A DNA stretch of 64,000 bases from NCBI RefSeq assembly GCF_027107535.1, contig NZ_CP114283.1, positions 5,332,001 through 5,396,000 on the forward strand, given 5' to 3'. Shown one piece after another: positions 43,001-51,484 of the stretch. This stretch comes from Streptomyces aurantiacus. GTDB taxonomy: Bacteria; Actinomycetota; Actinomycetes; Streptomycetales; Streptomycetaceae. Below the pieces are notes generated by a model. It had not been told where the DNA came from. It saw nothing but the letters and a program-made list of their open reading frames with translations, and searched no databases. Within the stretch, counting starts at the first letter, position 1. Each line of letters begins with the position of its first letter. The position numbers and the translations under genes are program-made.

Positions 43001-43368
43001 ACGGCGCCGTGGGCGACTGGATGTTCCAGAACATCGGCGGCCTCTCGGCGATAGAGCCCGGCTACAAGCGCTCCCGGATCGCACCAGCGCTCGACGGAAA
43101 CCTGACCATGGGCTCGGGAAGCCTCGAAACCGTCTATGGCCTTCTCTCCTCGGACTGGAGCACCCGCAAGGACTCCCTCGATCTCGAAGTGACCGTGCCG
43201 GTCAACACCGTTGCGGAGGTTCACGTGCCCTCGAAGACCCGTTGGGCGGTCACCGAGGGTGGCCGGCCTGCCGCCGACGCCAAGGGAGTCCGGTTCCTCC
43301 GGATGGAGAACGGGGCTGCAGTGTTCGAGGTCGGGTCGGGCTCCTACCGCTTCGGCCGCCGCAGCTAG
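40093..43368 (+). CDS. Secreted alpha-L-rhamnosidase, GH78, with inserted carbohydrate-binding-like domain
   Basis: A 1091-residue secreted enzyme. A signal peptide (LLFVVLRCLLVLAVAGSATA, cleavage near ASASDAE) is followed by a fibronectin-like domain, an extra beta-sandwich domain at about residues 160-330 (VDFKINSNALGMFLRASDAS, YMWQFNVTG), then the GH78 core with DTPARDERLGWTGD and SFNHYAYGAVGDWMFQNIGG, and a C-terminal beta domain. GTG 40093 is chosen for its GGAGATG site and hydrophobic follow-on. It works outside the cell on plant rhamnosides, while its cytoplasmic partner upstream finishes the products; both follow the same operator. Confidence 0.93.
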   Translation: MLRKPSLLFVVLRCLLVLAVAGSATALPSSVSPAASASDAEFSVKALTTNGRLNPLGIGGEDPVFGWQAASDRRATSQKAYEIQVGRTPGSADTWSSGKVSSDRQVGVPYSGPDLKPATRYYWRVRAWDDRRTASPWSPPASFETGLLDSGDWDGAQWITRPEAASELDQWTDYVATVDFKINSNALGMFLRASDASNGYMWQFNVTGPTPMLRLHKQVKGNYSVVKEVDLAPYGFTNASLLADRHTVRYDVVGNTIKTTLDGKPVDTFTDATFSKGYIGFRTHGCCGERGTVYDAVVTGADGGTLLDTDFASDRNPFTGGEIVDSALVVSGTTDALKEPAVRPLPLLRKGFATKAGKQVASARVYASALGVYELEINGKKVGDQVLAPGWTNYHKRIQSQTYDVTKLLARGHNAIGASLANGWWAGKVGIGWSRQYGDSPALVAKVRITYTDGSVQWIVTDGSWKAADGPYVKADLQDGETYDARLKPSGWSRPGFDDAKWESAASLESRTALLVPQSDEPVRRTQVLTSRKMTEPSAGTYVYDLGQNMVGVSRLTLTGSAGQTVKIRYAEVLNKNGTLYTDNFRTAKVTDRYTFAKAGTATYEPEFTQHGFRYIEITGVSEPPALSAVQGIVWGSDLPSTGTLKTSDTMLNQLVSNISWSQRGNFLSIPTDTPARDERLGWTGDISLFAPTANYLVDTRAFLSHWMADVRNSQYTNGDLPAVVPTPQGQFGDSGVGWSDVMITVPYSVWRSYDDTRILRENYPAMQKFFQFVRDSAGADLLEPGRTTFFTNDWLHLDDPTEQGILGTAYYAENARMMAEVAKALGDDAAASDYSKLSADIRDAFTKAYVATDGTVKRNSQTGYAMALGMNLVSDPALVEKVGEKFVAKLALSDYHLRTGFIGTPLLLPALSKIGRDDLAYKMLLHKDYPSWGYEVANGATTMWERWNSIMPNGDFGPVDMNSFNHYAYGAVGDWMFQNIGGLSAIEPGYKRSRIAPALDGNLTMGSGSLETVYGLLSSDWSTRKDSLDLEVTVPVNTVAEVHVPSKTRWAVTEGGRPAADAKGVRFLRMENGAAVFEVGSGSYRFGRRS

Positions 43369-43407
43369 GTGAAGGAAGCCACCGGACAGCCTGCGTGACC
43401 TGACGAG

Positions 43408-43455
43408 TCTGGACCTGCTGGGCGCTCGACGACAGTCGGCGCCCGACAGGTCCAG
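43408..43455 (+). terminator. Long hairpin after the rhamnosidase operon
   Basis: Nested inverted repeats: TCTGGACCTG with CAGGTCCAGA outside, GGGCGC with GCGCCC inside, and CGAC with GTCG at the tip, giving about 20 paired bases with small symmetric bulges. No U tract follows. It separates the rhamnosidases from the GNAT gene. Confidence 0.75.
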
Positions 43456-43544
43456 ATCTCGTGCGACGCTCTTCGGACCACTGGAGTGGCGGGGCGGGAA
43501 CAGAGCACCGCCGAACATCTGGACCGGCCTTTTGAGGCTCACGG

Positions 43545-44183
43545 ATGACAAGACCCGAGCCATGCGCGAGGCTCGTCGACATGGAGATCAGAGCGGGCGT
43601 GCGGGGCGACGTGGAGCAGATCGCGGCGCTGCACGCGGAGAGCTGGCGTACTGCATACGCCGGGATCATGCCGAGCAGCTTCCTGGACGGCCCCCTGTTC
43701 GAGGACCGGTTGGCGCTGTGGCGCGGGCGAATTCTCGAACCGCAGTCGGCTGCGGGACTGTTCGTGGCCGTGAACCGAGGCGAGATGGACGGTTTCGTGT
43801 ACCTCGTGCCGCGCCCCGACGGCCGCGTCCTTCTGGACAATCTGCATGCCCGGCCGGGCCGTACTGGTTCCGGCATCGGAGGCCGACTGCTCCGACAGGC
43901 CCTCGCCTGGGCCGCCACCGAGCACTCCGGACGGGATGTCTATCTGGAGGTACTGCGCGCCAACACACGCGCCATCGCGTTCTACGAGCGACACGGCGCT
44001 CTCCGTACCGACGAGCGGGTCTGCCTGTTCGAGCAGGGCTTTGACCTGCCTGAACTCGAGTACACCTGGACCGCCGGGTCGGTGTCGCCGGCCCCGCACT
44101 CGTTGTCGCAGTGCGGGACCGGTCAGGGTGCTGTCGGGGATCCCTCCGGGACGAACCCCGATGTTCGGGCGCCTGCCCACTGA
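43545..44183 (+). CDS. GNAT-family N-acetyltransferase, RimI-like
   Basis: A 212-residue protein. MEIRAGVRGDVEQIAALHAE is the usual GNAT start (the ATG at 43581 begins exactly there; ATG 43545 has TGAGG upstream and adds 12 residues). The acetyl-CoA motif is clear: VLLDNLHARPGRTGSGIGGRLLRQAL (R/QxxGxG/A), and LEVLRANTRAIAFYERHGAL is the family C-terminal signature. A 35-residue Ser/Pro/Gly-rich tail follows. Substrate unknown, monocistronic. Confidence 0.88.
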   Translation: MTRPEPCARLVDMEIRAGVRGDVEQIAALHAESWRTAYAGIMPSSFLDGPLFEDRLALWRGRILEPQSAAGLFVAVNRGEMDGFVYLVPRPDGRVLLDNLHARPGRTGSGIGGRLLRQALAWAATEHSGRDVYLEVLRANTRAIAFYERHGALRTDERVCLFEQGFDLPELEYTWTAGSVSPAPHSLSQCGTGQGAVGDPSGTNPDVRAPAH

Positions 44184-44341
44184 CAGTCACAGCCACTGGT
44201 TGATGGACGTGACAGGGACGGCTGCCTCGTAGCAGGCTGCCGCCTCGTCGTACCGCGTGACCGGGCAGGCCAGGTCAGATGCCACCACACCGTGCGGCGG
44301 CCCCTTGCCACGAAGTCATCGACGGTCCGCAGGTGAACAAG

Positions 44342-44848
44342 TCAGGAGGAGGCAATGGCGGCATGAGCAAGGGCGGCGGTCTGTTGCGGCGTTCCGTCGA
44401 TGGGGACGGTCGCACCGGCTTCGTCGTCGCCCAGTGGTTCGAGGTCGGCGAGCTGTGAACGAAGCAGGTCGGGCGACATGAAGTGGCCTTGCCGCGCGGT
44501 GATCCGGGCGGCGATCAGCTCGGGTGAACCGTCGAGGTGCAGGAAGGCGACGTGCGGCGCGGCGGAAGCCAGCCGGTCACGGTAGCGGCGCTTGAGCGCC
44601 GAACACGCGACCACTCCGCCGCAGTCCTGGCCGGCCAGCCATTGCGCGATCGTCTCCAGCCAGGAGCGGCGGTCGTCATCCTGCAGCGGCTGACCCGCTC
44701 GCATCTTCGCCACGTTGGACGCGGGATGGAAGTCATCTCCTTCGGCGTAGGGAACACCGAGGTGTTGTGCGAGCAGTCGGCCGACCGTGGTCTTACCCGA
44801 GCCCGATACCCCCATGACCACGACGAGCGGAGCGGTGTTGTGAGACAT
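44342..44848 (-). CDS. gntK: Gluconate kinase
   Basis: A 168-residue gluconokinase of the AroK-like P-loop type. MGVSGSGKTTVGRLLAQHLG carries the Walker A, followed by the family motif YAEGDDFHPASNVAKMRAGQPLQDDDR and VVACSALKRRYRDRLA, and HFMSPDLLRSQLADLEPL. Converts gluconate to 6-phosphogluconate. It lies 27 bases after a glucose-dehydrogenase gene on the same strand, so the pair would form a direct-oxidation route from glucose into the pentose phosphate pathway. Confidence 0.93.
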   Translation of the reverse strand: MSHNTAPLVVVMGVSGSGKTTVGRLLAQHLGVPYAEGDDFHPASNVAKMRAGQPLQDDDRRSWLETIAQWLAGQDCGGVVACSALKRRYRDRLASAAPHVAFLHLDGSPELIAARITARQGHFMSPDLLRSQLADLEPLGDDEAGATVPIDGTPQQTAALAHAAIASS

Positions 44849-44875
44849 ATGAAGCCTTTCTTCGGGTAGTGCCGC

Positions 44876-45922
44876 CTACAGCTCGATGATCACCTTGATG
44901 GAGTCCGGTTGCGGCGTGAACGCCTCTGTTGCGCGCTCCAGCGGCACTCGCCGGGTGATCATGCTCTCCAGCCATGACACGTCGGCCTTTGCCAACGCGT
45001 CGGCAGCCTGGCTGTAGTGACGCAGGTTGGCGTTGACGGAGCCCACCACCGCGTCGTTCTGCAGCACGATCTCCCTGTTGACGGCGCCCGCGTCCACGGT
45101 CATCCTGCGGCCGACGGGTGACACACCCGTCAGGCACACCACTCCGTAGGGTGCGGTCCCCGTCAGTGAGGCAAGGACGAGCTCGTTCGCACCCGTGGCT
45201 TCGATGATGACGTCCGGGCACACATCGGAGATGACCTCCTCAGCGTCCTTCGCGTGGTAAGTGGCGCCCAACTCTCTCACCAGAGAGGGTTTGGGTCCTT
45301 CGGTCACCCGGTCGAGCACGTGCACCTCCAGTCCTCGCTGAACGCCCAGGAGGGCGGCCAGCAGACCGATGGGCCCCGCACCGGTTACCAGGACGCGATG
45401 CGGCTCGAACCACGAACGCGCACCGACACGCTCGACCTGCTCCCACGCTTTTGCCACCACGCTGGTCGGCTCCACGAGCACCCCAACGCGCTCCAGATGT
45501 GGCTCCAGCTTCACCGCATAGTCGGGCTCCACGCACCACATCTGCGCGCCGTATCCGTCGACTTCCTTGATGCCGCGTTCGGTGTAGCGGCCGTTGCGGC
45601 ACATGTCGAACTCGCCGCGTGCGCAAGCCCCGCACGGCTCGGGGTCCGGCCGGCGCACCACCCCGGCGACCAGGTCACCGGCCGAGAACCCGCTGCCCGG
45701 CGGCGCCTGCCGAACCCTCCCGACGGACTCATGACCCAGTACCAGCCAATCGCGGCCCGGTGGGGCCCAGCCGTACTCGCCCCGGACGATCTCCCTGTCC
45801 GTTCCGCACACGCCCACCGCCAGGCCCTGCACCAGCAGCTCGCCGACAGCCGGGGCGGGGTCAGGCACCTCCCGTACCTCTACGGGTCCCTTCCCGCCAG
45901 GCCGCACGGTCAATGCAAGCAT
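44876..45922 (-). CDS. Glucose 1-dehydrogenase (zinc MDR family)
   Basis: A 348-residue medium-chain dehydrogenase. GVCGTDREIVRGEYGWAPPG and LVLGHESVGRV match archaeal/actinobacterial glucose dehydrogenases; the structural zinc site is CGACARGEFDMC and the nucleotide-binding motif VTGAGPIGLLAALLGVQ. C-terminal RRVPLERATEAFTPQPDSIKVIIEL is typical of the GlcDH C-terminal domain. ATG 45922 is chosen for its GAGG site. Forms an operon with gntK. It oxidises glucose (or another aldose) to the lactone with NAD(P). Confidence 0.88.
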   Translation of the reverse strand: MLALTVRPGGKGPVEVREVPDPAPAVGELLVQGLAVGVCGTDREIVRGEYGWAPPGRDWLVLGHESVGRVRQAPPGSGFSAGDLVAGVVRRPDPEPCGACARGEFDMCRNGRYTERGIKEVDGYGAQMWCVEPDYAVKLEPHLERVGVLVEPTSVVAKAWEQVERVGARSWFEPHRVLVTGAGPIGLLAALLGVQRGLEVHVLDRVTEGPKPSLVRELGATYHAKDAEEVISDVCPDVIIEATGANELVLASLTGTAPYGVVCLTGVSPVGRRMTVDAGAVNREIVLQNDAVVGSVNANLRHYSQAADALAKADVSWLESMITRRVPLERATEAFTPQPDSIKVIIEL

Positions 45923-46109
45923 CGCCAACCTCGTCCCTCTCGCTGCGCGGCGCCCCGTACAGGTGCGCGCCGCTGCCCGACAGCTGTCTCGTCTGTACGT
46001 GTGTCCCGCTCAGCGCCTTTCAGCACCCAGGCAGCCGGAATGGAGGAAGATCAAGCTACTGAGCGGCCTGGGCCGCGCCGCCGGACACCGTGACATCGGG
46101 CAGCCGCCG

Positions 46110-46462
46110 AGCAGGAGGCGGAGCATCGTCACGATCTGGTCCAGGTCGGCCAGCCTGGAAGGGCAGTGGTCTCGGGGACGACCCGGGAGGGGTCCTTCAG
46201 CAGCTTCGGGGAGACGGCGAAAGCGCCACCGCCCACGCAGTCCACGCCGCGTCGTTGCCCTCGGGCAACAGATCCGGCACCCGCTCGGCCAGCCCGTCGC
46301 CGTGGACGACGGGCTCGGTGCCCAGCGAGCGCAAGTACTCGTGGTTGCGTTCACCGGCCGTACCGATGACCCGGACGCCCTGGACCACGGCGATCTGGAC
46401 GGCGAGGGAGCCGACGTGCCCACACCCTGCAGTGGTGCGGGCATGCGGTGCCCCTGGGCCAC
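46110..46462 (-). pseudogene. Frameshifted fragment of an NADP-dependent zinc-type oxidoreductase
   Basis: One minus frame reads AGCGHVGSLAVQIAVVQGVR, then VIGTAGERNHEYLRSLGTEP and GDGLAERVPDLLPEG, the Rossmann half of quinone oxidoreductase-like MDR proteins (normally AAGGVGSLAVQLA). It hits a stop, and the continuation PKLLKDPSRVVPETTALPG is in another frame. The N-terminal ~140 residues are missing. Clearly a decayed gene. Confidence 0.7.
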
Positions 46463-46473
46463 GTCTGGGGCTG

Positions 46474-47025
46474 TCAGCCGGCGACCCTGCCGAACAAGTG
46501 GTTAGCAGGAGCCTCCGGGTTGTTGCCGTAGAAGAACTCCGTGACGGCCTGGTGGAATTCGGCGCGGTCCAGCGCACCGGAGCCGTCCCGGTCCAAAGCG
46601 GCGAAGACTGCGGCGCAGTCCTCGCCGGGAACGCCGGCGACCGAGTAGTACATCTGCTGGAACTCCGCCTGGTCGATCTTGCCGTCTCCGTTGAGGTCGG
46701 CGAGGTCGAAGAAGTAGTTGGTCACCGGCTCGATCTGTTCCGGGTACTGGGCTGGGTCGGTGAGGACCCGCCTGAACCCTTCGGTCATCTCCCGCAGATC
46801 GACCTTCCCGTCACCGTCCTGATCCAAGGGGGCGATCACGTTCATCCAGAACCCGTCCATCCCCTCGGTGAGCAGGCGGGCGGTCGCGGCGTCCGGCGCG
46901 GTGCCGCGGGCGGCGATGTAGCGCTCGCTCATCATTCGGACGTCCCGCTGGGTGATGAACCCGTCGCCGTCGACGTCGGCGCCCCTGAACCACTGGGCGT
47001 ATTTGAGGTCTTGAAGTGCAGTCAC
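46474..47025 (-). CDS. EF-hand calcium-binding protein (calerythrin-like)
   Basis: A 183-residue protein with four EF-hand loops: DVDGDGFITQRD, DQDGDGKVDLRE, DLNGDGKIDQAE and DRDGSGALDRAE, each with the 1-3-5-12 acidic/oxygen ligands. This is the sarcoplasmic-calcium-binding-protein type found in actinomycetes (calerythrin). The loops sit at about residues 17, 66, 113 and 147. It likely buffers or senses cytosolic calcium. Stand-alone gene. Confidence 0.92.
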   Translation of the reverse strand: MTALQDLKYAQWFRGADVDGDGFITQRDVRMMSERYIAARGTAPDAATARLLTEGMDGFWMNVIAPLDQDGDGKVDLREMTEGFRRVLTDPAQYPEQIEPVTNYFFDLADLNGDGKIDQAEFQQMYYSVAGVPGEDCAAVFAALDRDGSGALDRAEFHQAVTEFFYGNNPEAPANHLFGRVAG

Positions 47026-47159
47026 GACTACGTAAAGTATTCATTCCATTACGCAAGCGCAAACCGCAGGTGGAGAGCCTCTCGGCGGCCAGGGCCAGCC
47101 GCTACGTGGTTGACGTTGGCATACAGGAAACTTGCCCGAAGAGACAGCAGCCCTTCGTG

Positions 47160-49457
47160 TCAATGTTCGAGGTGTGGCGGTGTGAAGGCGAGCACATCAG
47201 GAAGGGGATGGTCGTACAACTCGACGTCGACCAGTGCACTGAGAGCACTCGGTCCTTGGGACAGGCGCGAGCACGGCCGATCCGCCGTGAGAACGTTCGG
47301 ATTGCCGTGGCGGTCCAATGTTCCGGCCAGGCCCGGCCGGACCGGATCCCACCACGCTCCCGTGGACAGTTGCACGACACCTGGCATGACGTCGTCCGAC
47401 AGGACTGCGCCCGCCAGACAGCTGCCTCGGTCGTTGTAGACACGCACGATCATGCCGTTCTCGATGCCGCGCGACGCGGCGTCCAACCGGTTGATCGTCA
47501 CCGGCTCACGGCCACGGATCTTTGAACTGAGGCTGTGGCCACCGTTGTCGTACTGACTGTGCAGGCGCGAGGCGGGCTGATTCGAGATCAAGTGCAGCGG
47601 GAATCGGTCCGCCAGATCAGCACGAAGCCACTCCACCGGTTCGAACCATGTCGGATGCCCGGCGCAGTCGGCGTAGCCGAACGAGTCGATCTCCTCGGAG
47701 AAGATCTCGATCCGGCCCGAAGGCGTCGACAGGGGGAACCGCTGCGGATCTGCGCGGAGCGCCTCGAAGCTGCCGGGAAACGGTCCGGTCAACGCCGGCA
47801 GCTCAGCGGTGGAGCTGCGCCAGAAGTCGTCGAAGTCCGGCAAGGCGGCATCGTCGCCGAGCTCGGCCCTCGTCTGCTCGTAAAGGTGCCGGACCCATTC
47901 GATCTCGGAGCGCGACTCCGTGAACTCCTGCTCGTATCCGAGCCGGGAGGCCAAGGCGGCGAAGATCTGGTGGTCGGTGCGCGACTCGCCCTCCGGCTCA
48001 CGGACCTTCGGCATCGCGACAAGGTGGGGATCGGAGAATCCGGCGGCAAAGTCGTCGCGCTCCAGGCTGGTGGCGACGGGGAGGACGATGTCCGCGAACT
48101 TGGCCGTGGTGTTCCACCAGGCTTCGTGCACCACCACCGTGTCAGGGGTCTGCCAGGCGCGGGTCAACCGGTGCAGGTCCTGGTGGTGATGGAACGGGTT
48201 GCCTCCGCACCAGTAGACCAGGCGAAGTTCGGGCAGCGTGAGGCGCCGGCCGTCGTAGTCGATCGTCTTCCCCGGATGCAGCAGGGTGTCGGCGATCCTT
48301 GCGACCGGGATGAAGTCCGGAACGGGGTTGGAAACCTTGGGCACTGTCGCCACGGAGGGGCGGCCTCTGGCGACGCCGGTCGCGTCCATCGTCGCGTATC
48401 CCGCGCCCCAGCCGCAGCCGGGCCGGCCCATCGAGCCCGTCATGGCGGCCAGTACGACAGACATCCACATCGGTTGTTCGCCATGGTCTGCCCGTTGCAC
48501 CGCGTAGTTGACCATGATGAGAGAACGCTGGGTGGTGAGGCGGCGGGCGAGGTCGGTGATCACGTCGCGGCTGATGCCCGTGATCCTCGCTGCCCAGGCA
48601 GCGTCCTTGGGGACGCCGTCGAGCTCGCCGACCAGATAGGAGGCGAAGCGGTCGAAGCCGACGCAGCACCGGCGGAGGAAGTCCTCGTCGTGCCACCCGT
48701 TGACCAGCATCGTGTGCGCGATGCCGAGCATCGCGGCGGTGTCGGTGTTGGGGATGACGGGCAGCCACTCGGCGTCGAGGAAGCCGGCGGTGTCGCTGCG
48801 GATGGGGCTGACGTTGACGAACCGCACCCCGGCCTCACGGCACTGGCGCTGCAGGTTCTGCGTCTGGTGCCTGGCCAGTCCACCAGGGTTGATCTGGCTG
48901 TTCTTGAGGGCCAGCCCGCCGAACGCCACCACGAGCTCGCAGTTCTCGGCGATCTCGTCCCACATCGGCATCCGGGACTGGTAGCTCCACGGATGCCCGC
49001 CGATCACATGGGGGAGGATGACCTCCAAAGCCGCGGTGCTGTACGTGTTGCGGGAGTCGGTGTATCCCCCGCCCAACGCCAGGAACCGGTGGAGTTGACC
49101 CTGCGCGTTGTGAAACCCGCCCGCACTCGCCCATCCATAGGATCCGCCGAACACCGCACTGTCTCCGTGCTGTGAACGCACTCGACGCAGTTCATCGCTG
49201 ACCAGCGTGATCGCGTCGTCCCAGCTCACCTCCACGAAGGCGTCCGCGCCTCTGGCCGTGTCGTGGGCGCGCGGCAGGCCGTTCAGCCAGCCCTTGCGCA
49301 CCGCGGGGCGCAACACGCGAGCGCTGTCGTCAGCGGCTGTCACCATCCCGGGGCCGATGGGCGACGGCGCGGGGTCGTCACCCCTCGGCTCAATTCGCAC
49401 CAACCGACCGGAATCGACCACCGCGACAAGACTGCCCCAGTGCGTCGCAACCGTCAT
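47160..49457 (-). CDS. Molybdopterin oxidoreductase, biotin/TMAO/DMSO sulfoxide reductase type
   Basis: A 765-residue molybdoenzyme of the BisC/TorA class. MTVATHWGSLVAVVDSG lacks the N-terminal Fe-S cysteines, as in BisC. The molybdenum ligand serine is in RNTYSTAALEVILPHV, preceded by FGGSYGWASAGGFHNAQGQL; later motifs are GWHDEDFLRRCCVGFDRFA, GRPGCGWGAGY, YWCGGNPFHHHQDL and the C-terminal molydop-binding domain (HLISNQPASRLHSQYDNG). No TAT signal, so cytoplasmic. It may reduce S- or N-oxides (e.g. methionine or biotin sulfoxide). ATG 49457 preferred to GTG 49472. Confidence 0.9.
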   Translation of the reverse strand: MTVATHWGSLVAVVDSGRLVRIEPRGDDPAPSPIGPGMVTAADDSARVLRPAVRKGWLNGLPRAHDTARGADAFVEVSWDDAITLVSDELRRVRSQHGDSAVFGGSYGWASAGGFHNAQGQLHRFLALGGGYTDSRNTYSTAALEVILPHVIGGHPWSYQSRMPMWDEIAENCELVVAFGGLALKNSQINPGGLARHQTQNLQRQCREAGVRFVNVSPIRSDTAGFLDAEWLPVIPNTDTAAMLGIAHTMLVNGWHDEDFLRRCCVGFDRFASYLVGELDGVPKDAAWAARITGISRDVITDLARRLTTQRSLIMVNYAVQRADHGEQPMWMSVVLAAMTGSMGRPGCGWGAGYATMDATGVARGRPSVATVPKVSNPVPDFIPVARIADTLLHPGKTIDYDGRRLTLPELRLVYWCGGNPFHHHQDLHRLTRAWQTPDTVVVHEAWWNTTAKFADIVLPVATSLERDDFAAGFSDPHLVAMPKVREPEGESRTDHQIFAALASRLGYEQEFTESRSEIEWVRHLYEQTRAELGDDAALPDFDDFWRSSTAELPALTGPFPGSFEALRADPQRFPLSTPSGRIEIFSEEIDSFGYADCAGHPTWFEPVEWLRADLADRFPLHLISNQPASRLHSQYDNGGHSLSSKIRGREPVTINRLDAASRGIENGMIVRVYNDRGSCLAGAVLSDDVMPGVVQLSTGAWWDPVRPGLAGTLDRHGNPNVLTADRPCSRLSQGPSALSALVDVELYDHPLPDVLAFTPPHLEH

Positions 49458-49539
49458 GCGCCGTTCCACCACGCATCAACTCCATCCCTGAGGTTTCCCC
49501 TGCTCTCGGACAGCGGTTGCTCACGTCACGGGGGGTCGA

Positions 49540-49700
49540 CTTCAGTCGGCGGTCCGCGGGACGGAGACTTCCCCTGTGCCATGCCGCCCAACCCCGTCGG
49601 TGCGCGCGACTGCCGGCCCAAGCAGCCGGTTGGTGTTCTCGTTGGTGCCGCGCCGCCATGGGCTCCGCGGCTTGCCGAGGTAGACCGGTATCCCGGTCCG
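49540..49700 (-). mobile_element. Relic of an IS30-family transposase
   Basis: The minus strand translates to YLGKPRSPWRRGTNENTNRL, the highly conserved C-terminal 'SPWQRGTNENTNGLLRQY' block of IS30-family transposases, after which the match fails within a few codons. No ends or full frame remain. The surrounding ~500 bases (49458-49960) hold no gene. Confidence 0.7.
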
Positions 49701-49923
49701 TCTGACTCGCCGACCGAGGCCGCACCATCGAACGCTGCGAGCAGGCCGACCTCTCGGCGATGTCGACCGGAAGCAGAGCTGCGGGACTCCCTACGGCGCA
49801 GGCCATCTGGGCGTCCCAGCCGGCCGTCGCCACGGCTTGATCGGGGGAGGTCACTGCGCCGGACCTGATGTCTCGTGGGAAGGCTGGCACGTTCAGCCCG
49901 CACCTGTTACCTTCCCCTCCGAT

Positions 49924-49948
49924 CATACATTCAGCCATGACATGTATG
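49924..49948. promoter_or_regulatory. Candidate TetR operator before FAD oxidoreductase operon
   Basis: An inverted repeat CATACAT-11 nt-ATGTATG ends 12 bp before the chosen start codon of the FAD oxidoreductase gene, with a second small inverted pair (TCA/TGA) inside the spacer. The operon ends with a TetR gene that is the likely binder. Confidence 0.6.
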
Positions 49949-49960
49949 AATGGAGTCCGC

Positions 49961-51469
49961 ATGCGGGGAAAGACAGCCGTGGTGCTCGGCGGTAGCGTGG
50001 CAGGGCTGTGCGCCGCAGGAGTGCTCGCGAGGCATTTCGACGAGGTGATCGTCCTGGAGCGGGACCGGCTCCCGCCTGACGCGCAGCACCGGCGGGGTGT
50101 GCCGCAGAGCAAACACCCGCACTTCCTCCTCAACTCCGGGCGTCGCGCGATCGGTGAGATTTTCCCCGGGTTCGAGGAGGCACTCATCGCCGCGGGCGGG
50201 ATGCGCCTGATGCCCTCGATGGACGCGGGGTACTGCGAGAACGACGGCTGGGCCCCGCGCAAGGCCGGGTCGATGACGATGGTCTACAGCTCCCGCGTGC
50301 TCATCGAGCGGGTCCTGCGCGACAAGGTCCACGAGCTCCCGGCCATCGAGATCCGCGAGGGCGTGACCGTCACCGGACTTCGTGCCACCGGAGGCGGCAC
50401 CGAGCGCGGGCGCGTCGAGGGAGTCGAGTACCGCGCGGGCGACGACTCGGGCCATCTGTCAGCCGACCTGGTCGTCGACGCGCTGGGGCGCGGCTCCTCC
50501 GTCGCCGACTGGCTGAGCACCGCGGGATGGCCGACGCCTCCGGAGAAGACCCTCGACGCCAAGGTCACCTACACGTCGCGATGGTACGACCTGCCGCCCG
50601 CCGACCGGCGTCCACAGGCGTGGTGGTGGAAGCACCTGGTCATCACTCCGACCCAGGACACCGGCGAACATCCCGAGGAGCACGAGTTCCTCAGTAACTT
50701 CTTCCCGATCGAGGGCAACCGCGCCATCGTGTGCATGGGGGCATGGGGCATCCGGATGCCGCGCGAGGCCGACACCTTCGAGGCAGCGGTGGACCGAGTC
50801 CGGGCCAGGTCCTTCGGGCAGGCGACGCGTGCCTGCACCCCGACCTCCGGGGTGCACCTCACTCGATCGACCGGCAACAAGTGGCGGCGCTTCGACCTGC
50901 TCGACCAGCCTCCGCTCGGGCTGGTCTGCGTCGGTGACTCGATCTGCGCGTTCAACCCGTTCTACGCCCAGGGGATGAGCTCGGCGGCCCGCTCCGCGCT
51001 CATCCTCGCCGAGATGCTGCACAGCCACGACGTCCTCGGCCTCGCCTTCTTCCGCGAGTTCCTCGCCCGGCAGAAGAAGTCGCTCGACGTGCCCTGGATG
51101 CTCGCGATGGCCCGTGACCAGGCATACGACTTCGCAACCGGGACCGAGGTCGTCGCTCCCTGGCGCCGCAAGCTGGCCGCGCGCCTCAGCTGGCCGGTCT
51201 TCAACGCCATCAACGCCACGAGCCGCGAGGACGCCTACGTCGAGCGGACGTTCGCCCAGGTCTTCAACCTCGACATGTCGCTCAGGGAGATGACGACCGA
51301 TGTGCGGTTCTGGTTCGGCATCGCGCGCTACAAGGTGCGTCAGCGGCTCGGACGCACGGTCGTGCCCGGCGGGTTCGACGACCAGCAGGATCCGCCCGGC
51401 ACCGACTACACCGGCCAGAGCCGCGCCGGCAATTCGCCGTCCGCCGAGACCGACCTCGTCAATGACTGA
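49961..51469 (+). CDS. FAD-dependent oxidoreductase (squalene epoxidase/geranylgeranyl reductase-like)
   Basis: A 502-residue flavoprotein. The N-terminus MRGKTAVVLGGSVAGLCAAG carries the FAD dinucleotide-binding fold, HFDEVIVLERDRLP the ribose-binding acidic residue, RRGVPQSKHPHFLL a GGR-like motif, DLVVDALGRGS the second FAD motif, and VCVGDSICAFNPFYAQGMSS the C-terminal GD motif. The last ~90 residues are family-specific. GGAG precedes ATG 49961; in-frame ATGs upstream would place the start inside the operator-like repeat. First gene of an operon with a membrane protein and TetR regulator. Substrate unknown, probably lipophilic. Confidence 0.85.
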   Translation: MRGKTAVVLGGSVAGLCAAGVLARHFDEVIVLERDRLPPDAQHRRGVPQSKHPHFLLNSGRRAIGEIFPGFEEALIAAGGMRLMPSMDAGYCENDGWAPRKAGSMTMVYSSRVLIERVLRDKVHELPAIEIREGVTVTGLRATGGGTERGRVEGVEYRAGDDSGHLSADLVVDALGRGSSVADWLSTAGWPTPPEKTLDAKVTYTSRWYDLPPADRRPQAWWWKHLVITPTQDTGEHPEEHEFLSNFFPIEGNRAIVCMGAWGIRMPREADTFEAAVDRVRARSFGQATRACTPTSGVHLTRSTGNKWRRFDLLDQPPLGLVCVGDSICAFNPFYAQGMSSAARSALILAEMLHSHDVLGLAFFREFLARQKKSLDVPWMLAMARDQAYDFATGTEVVAPWRRKLAARLSWPVFNAINATSREDAYVERTFAQVFNLDMSLREMTTDVRFWFGIARYKVRQRLGRTVVPGGFDDQQDPPGTDYTGQSRAGNSPSAETDLVND

Positions 51470-51484
51470 CCCGAGGAGCAAGGA

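Noticed and set aside
40078..43563. A very long open frame (over 1100 codons) on the minus strand opposite the secreted rhamnosidase
   Set aside because: In GC-rich genes the antisense frame often lacks stops. It has no family motif, while the plus strand carries a full GH78 enzyme with signal peptide and catalytic motif.
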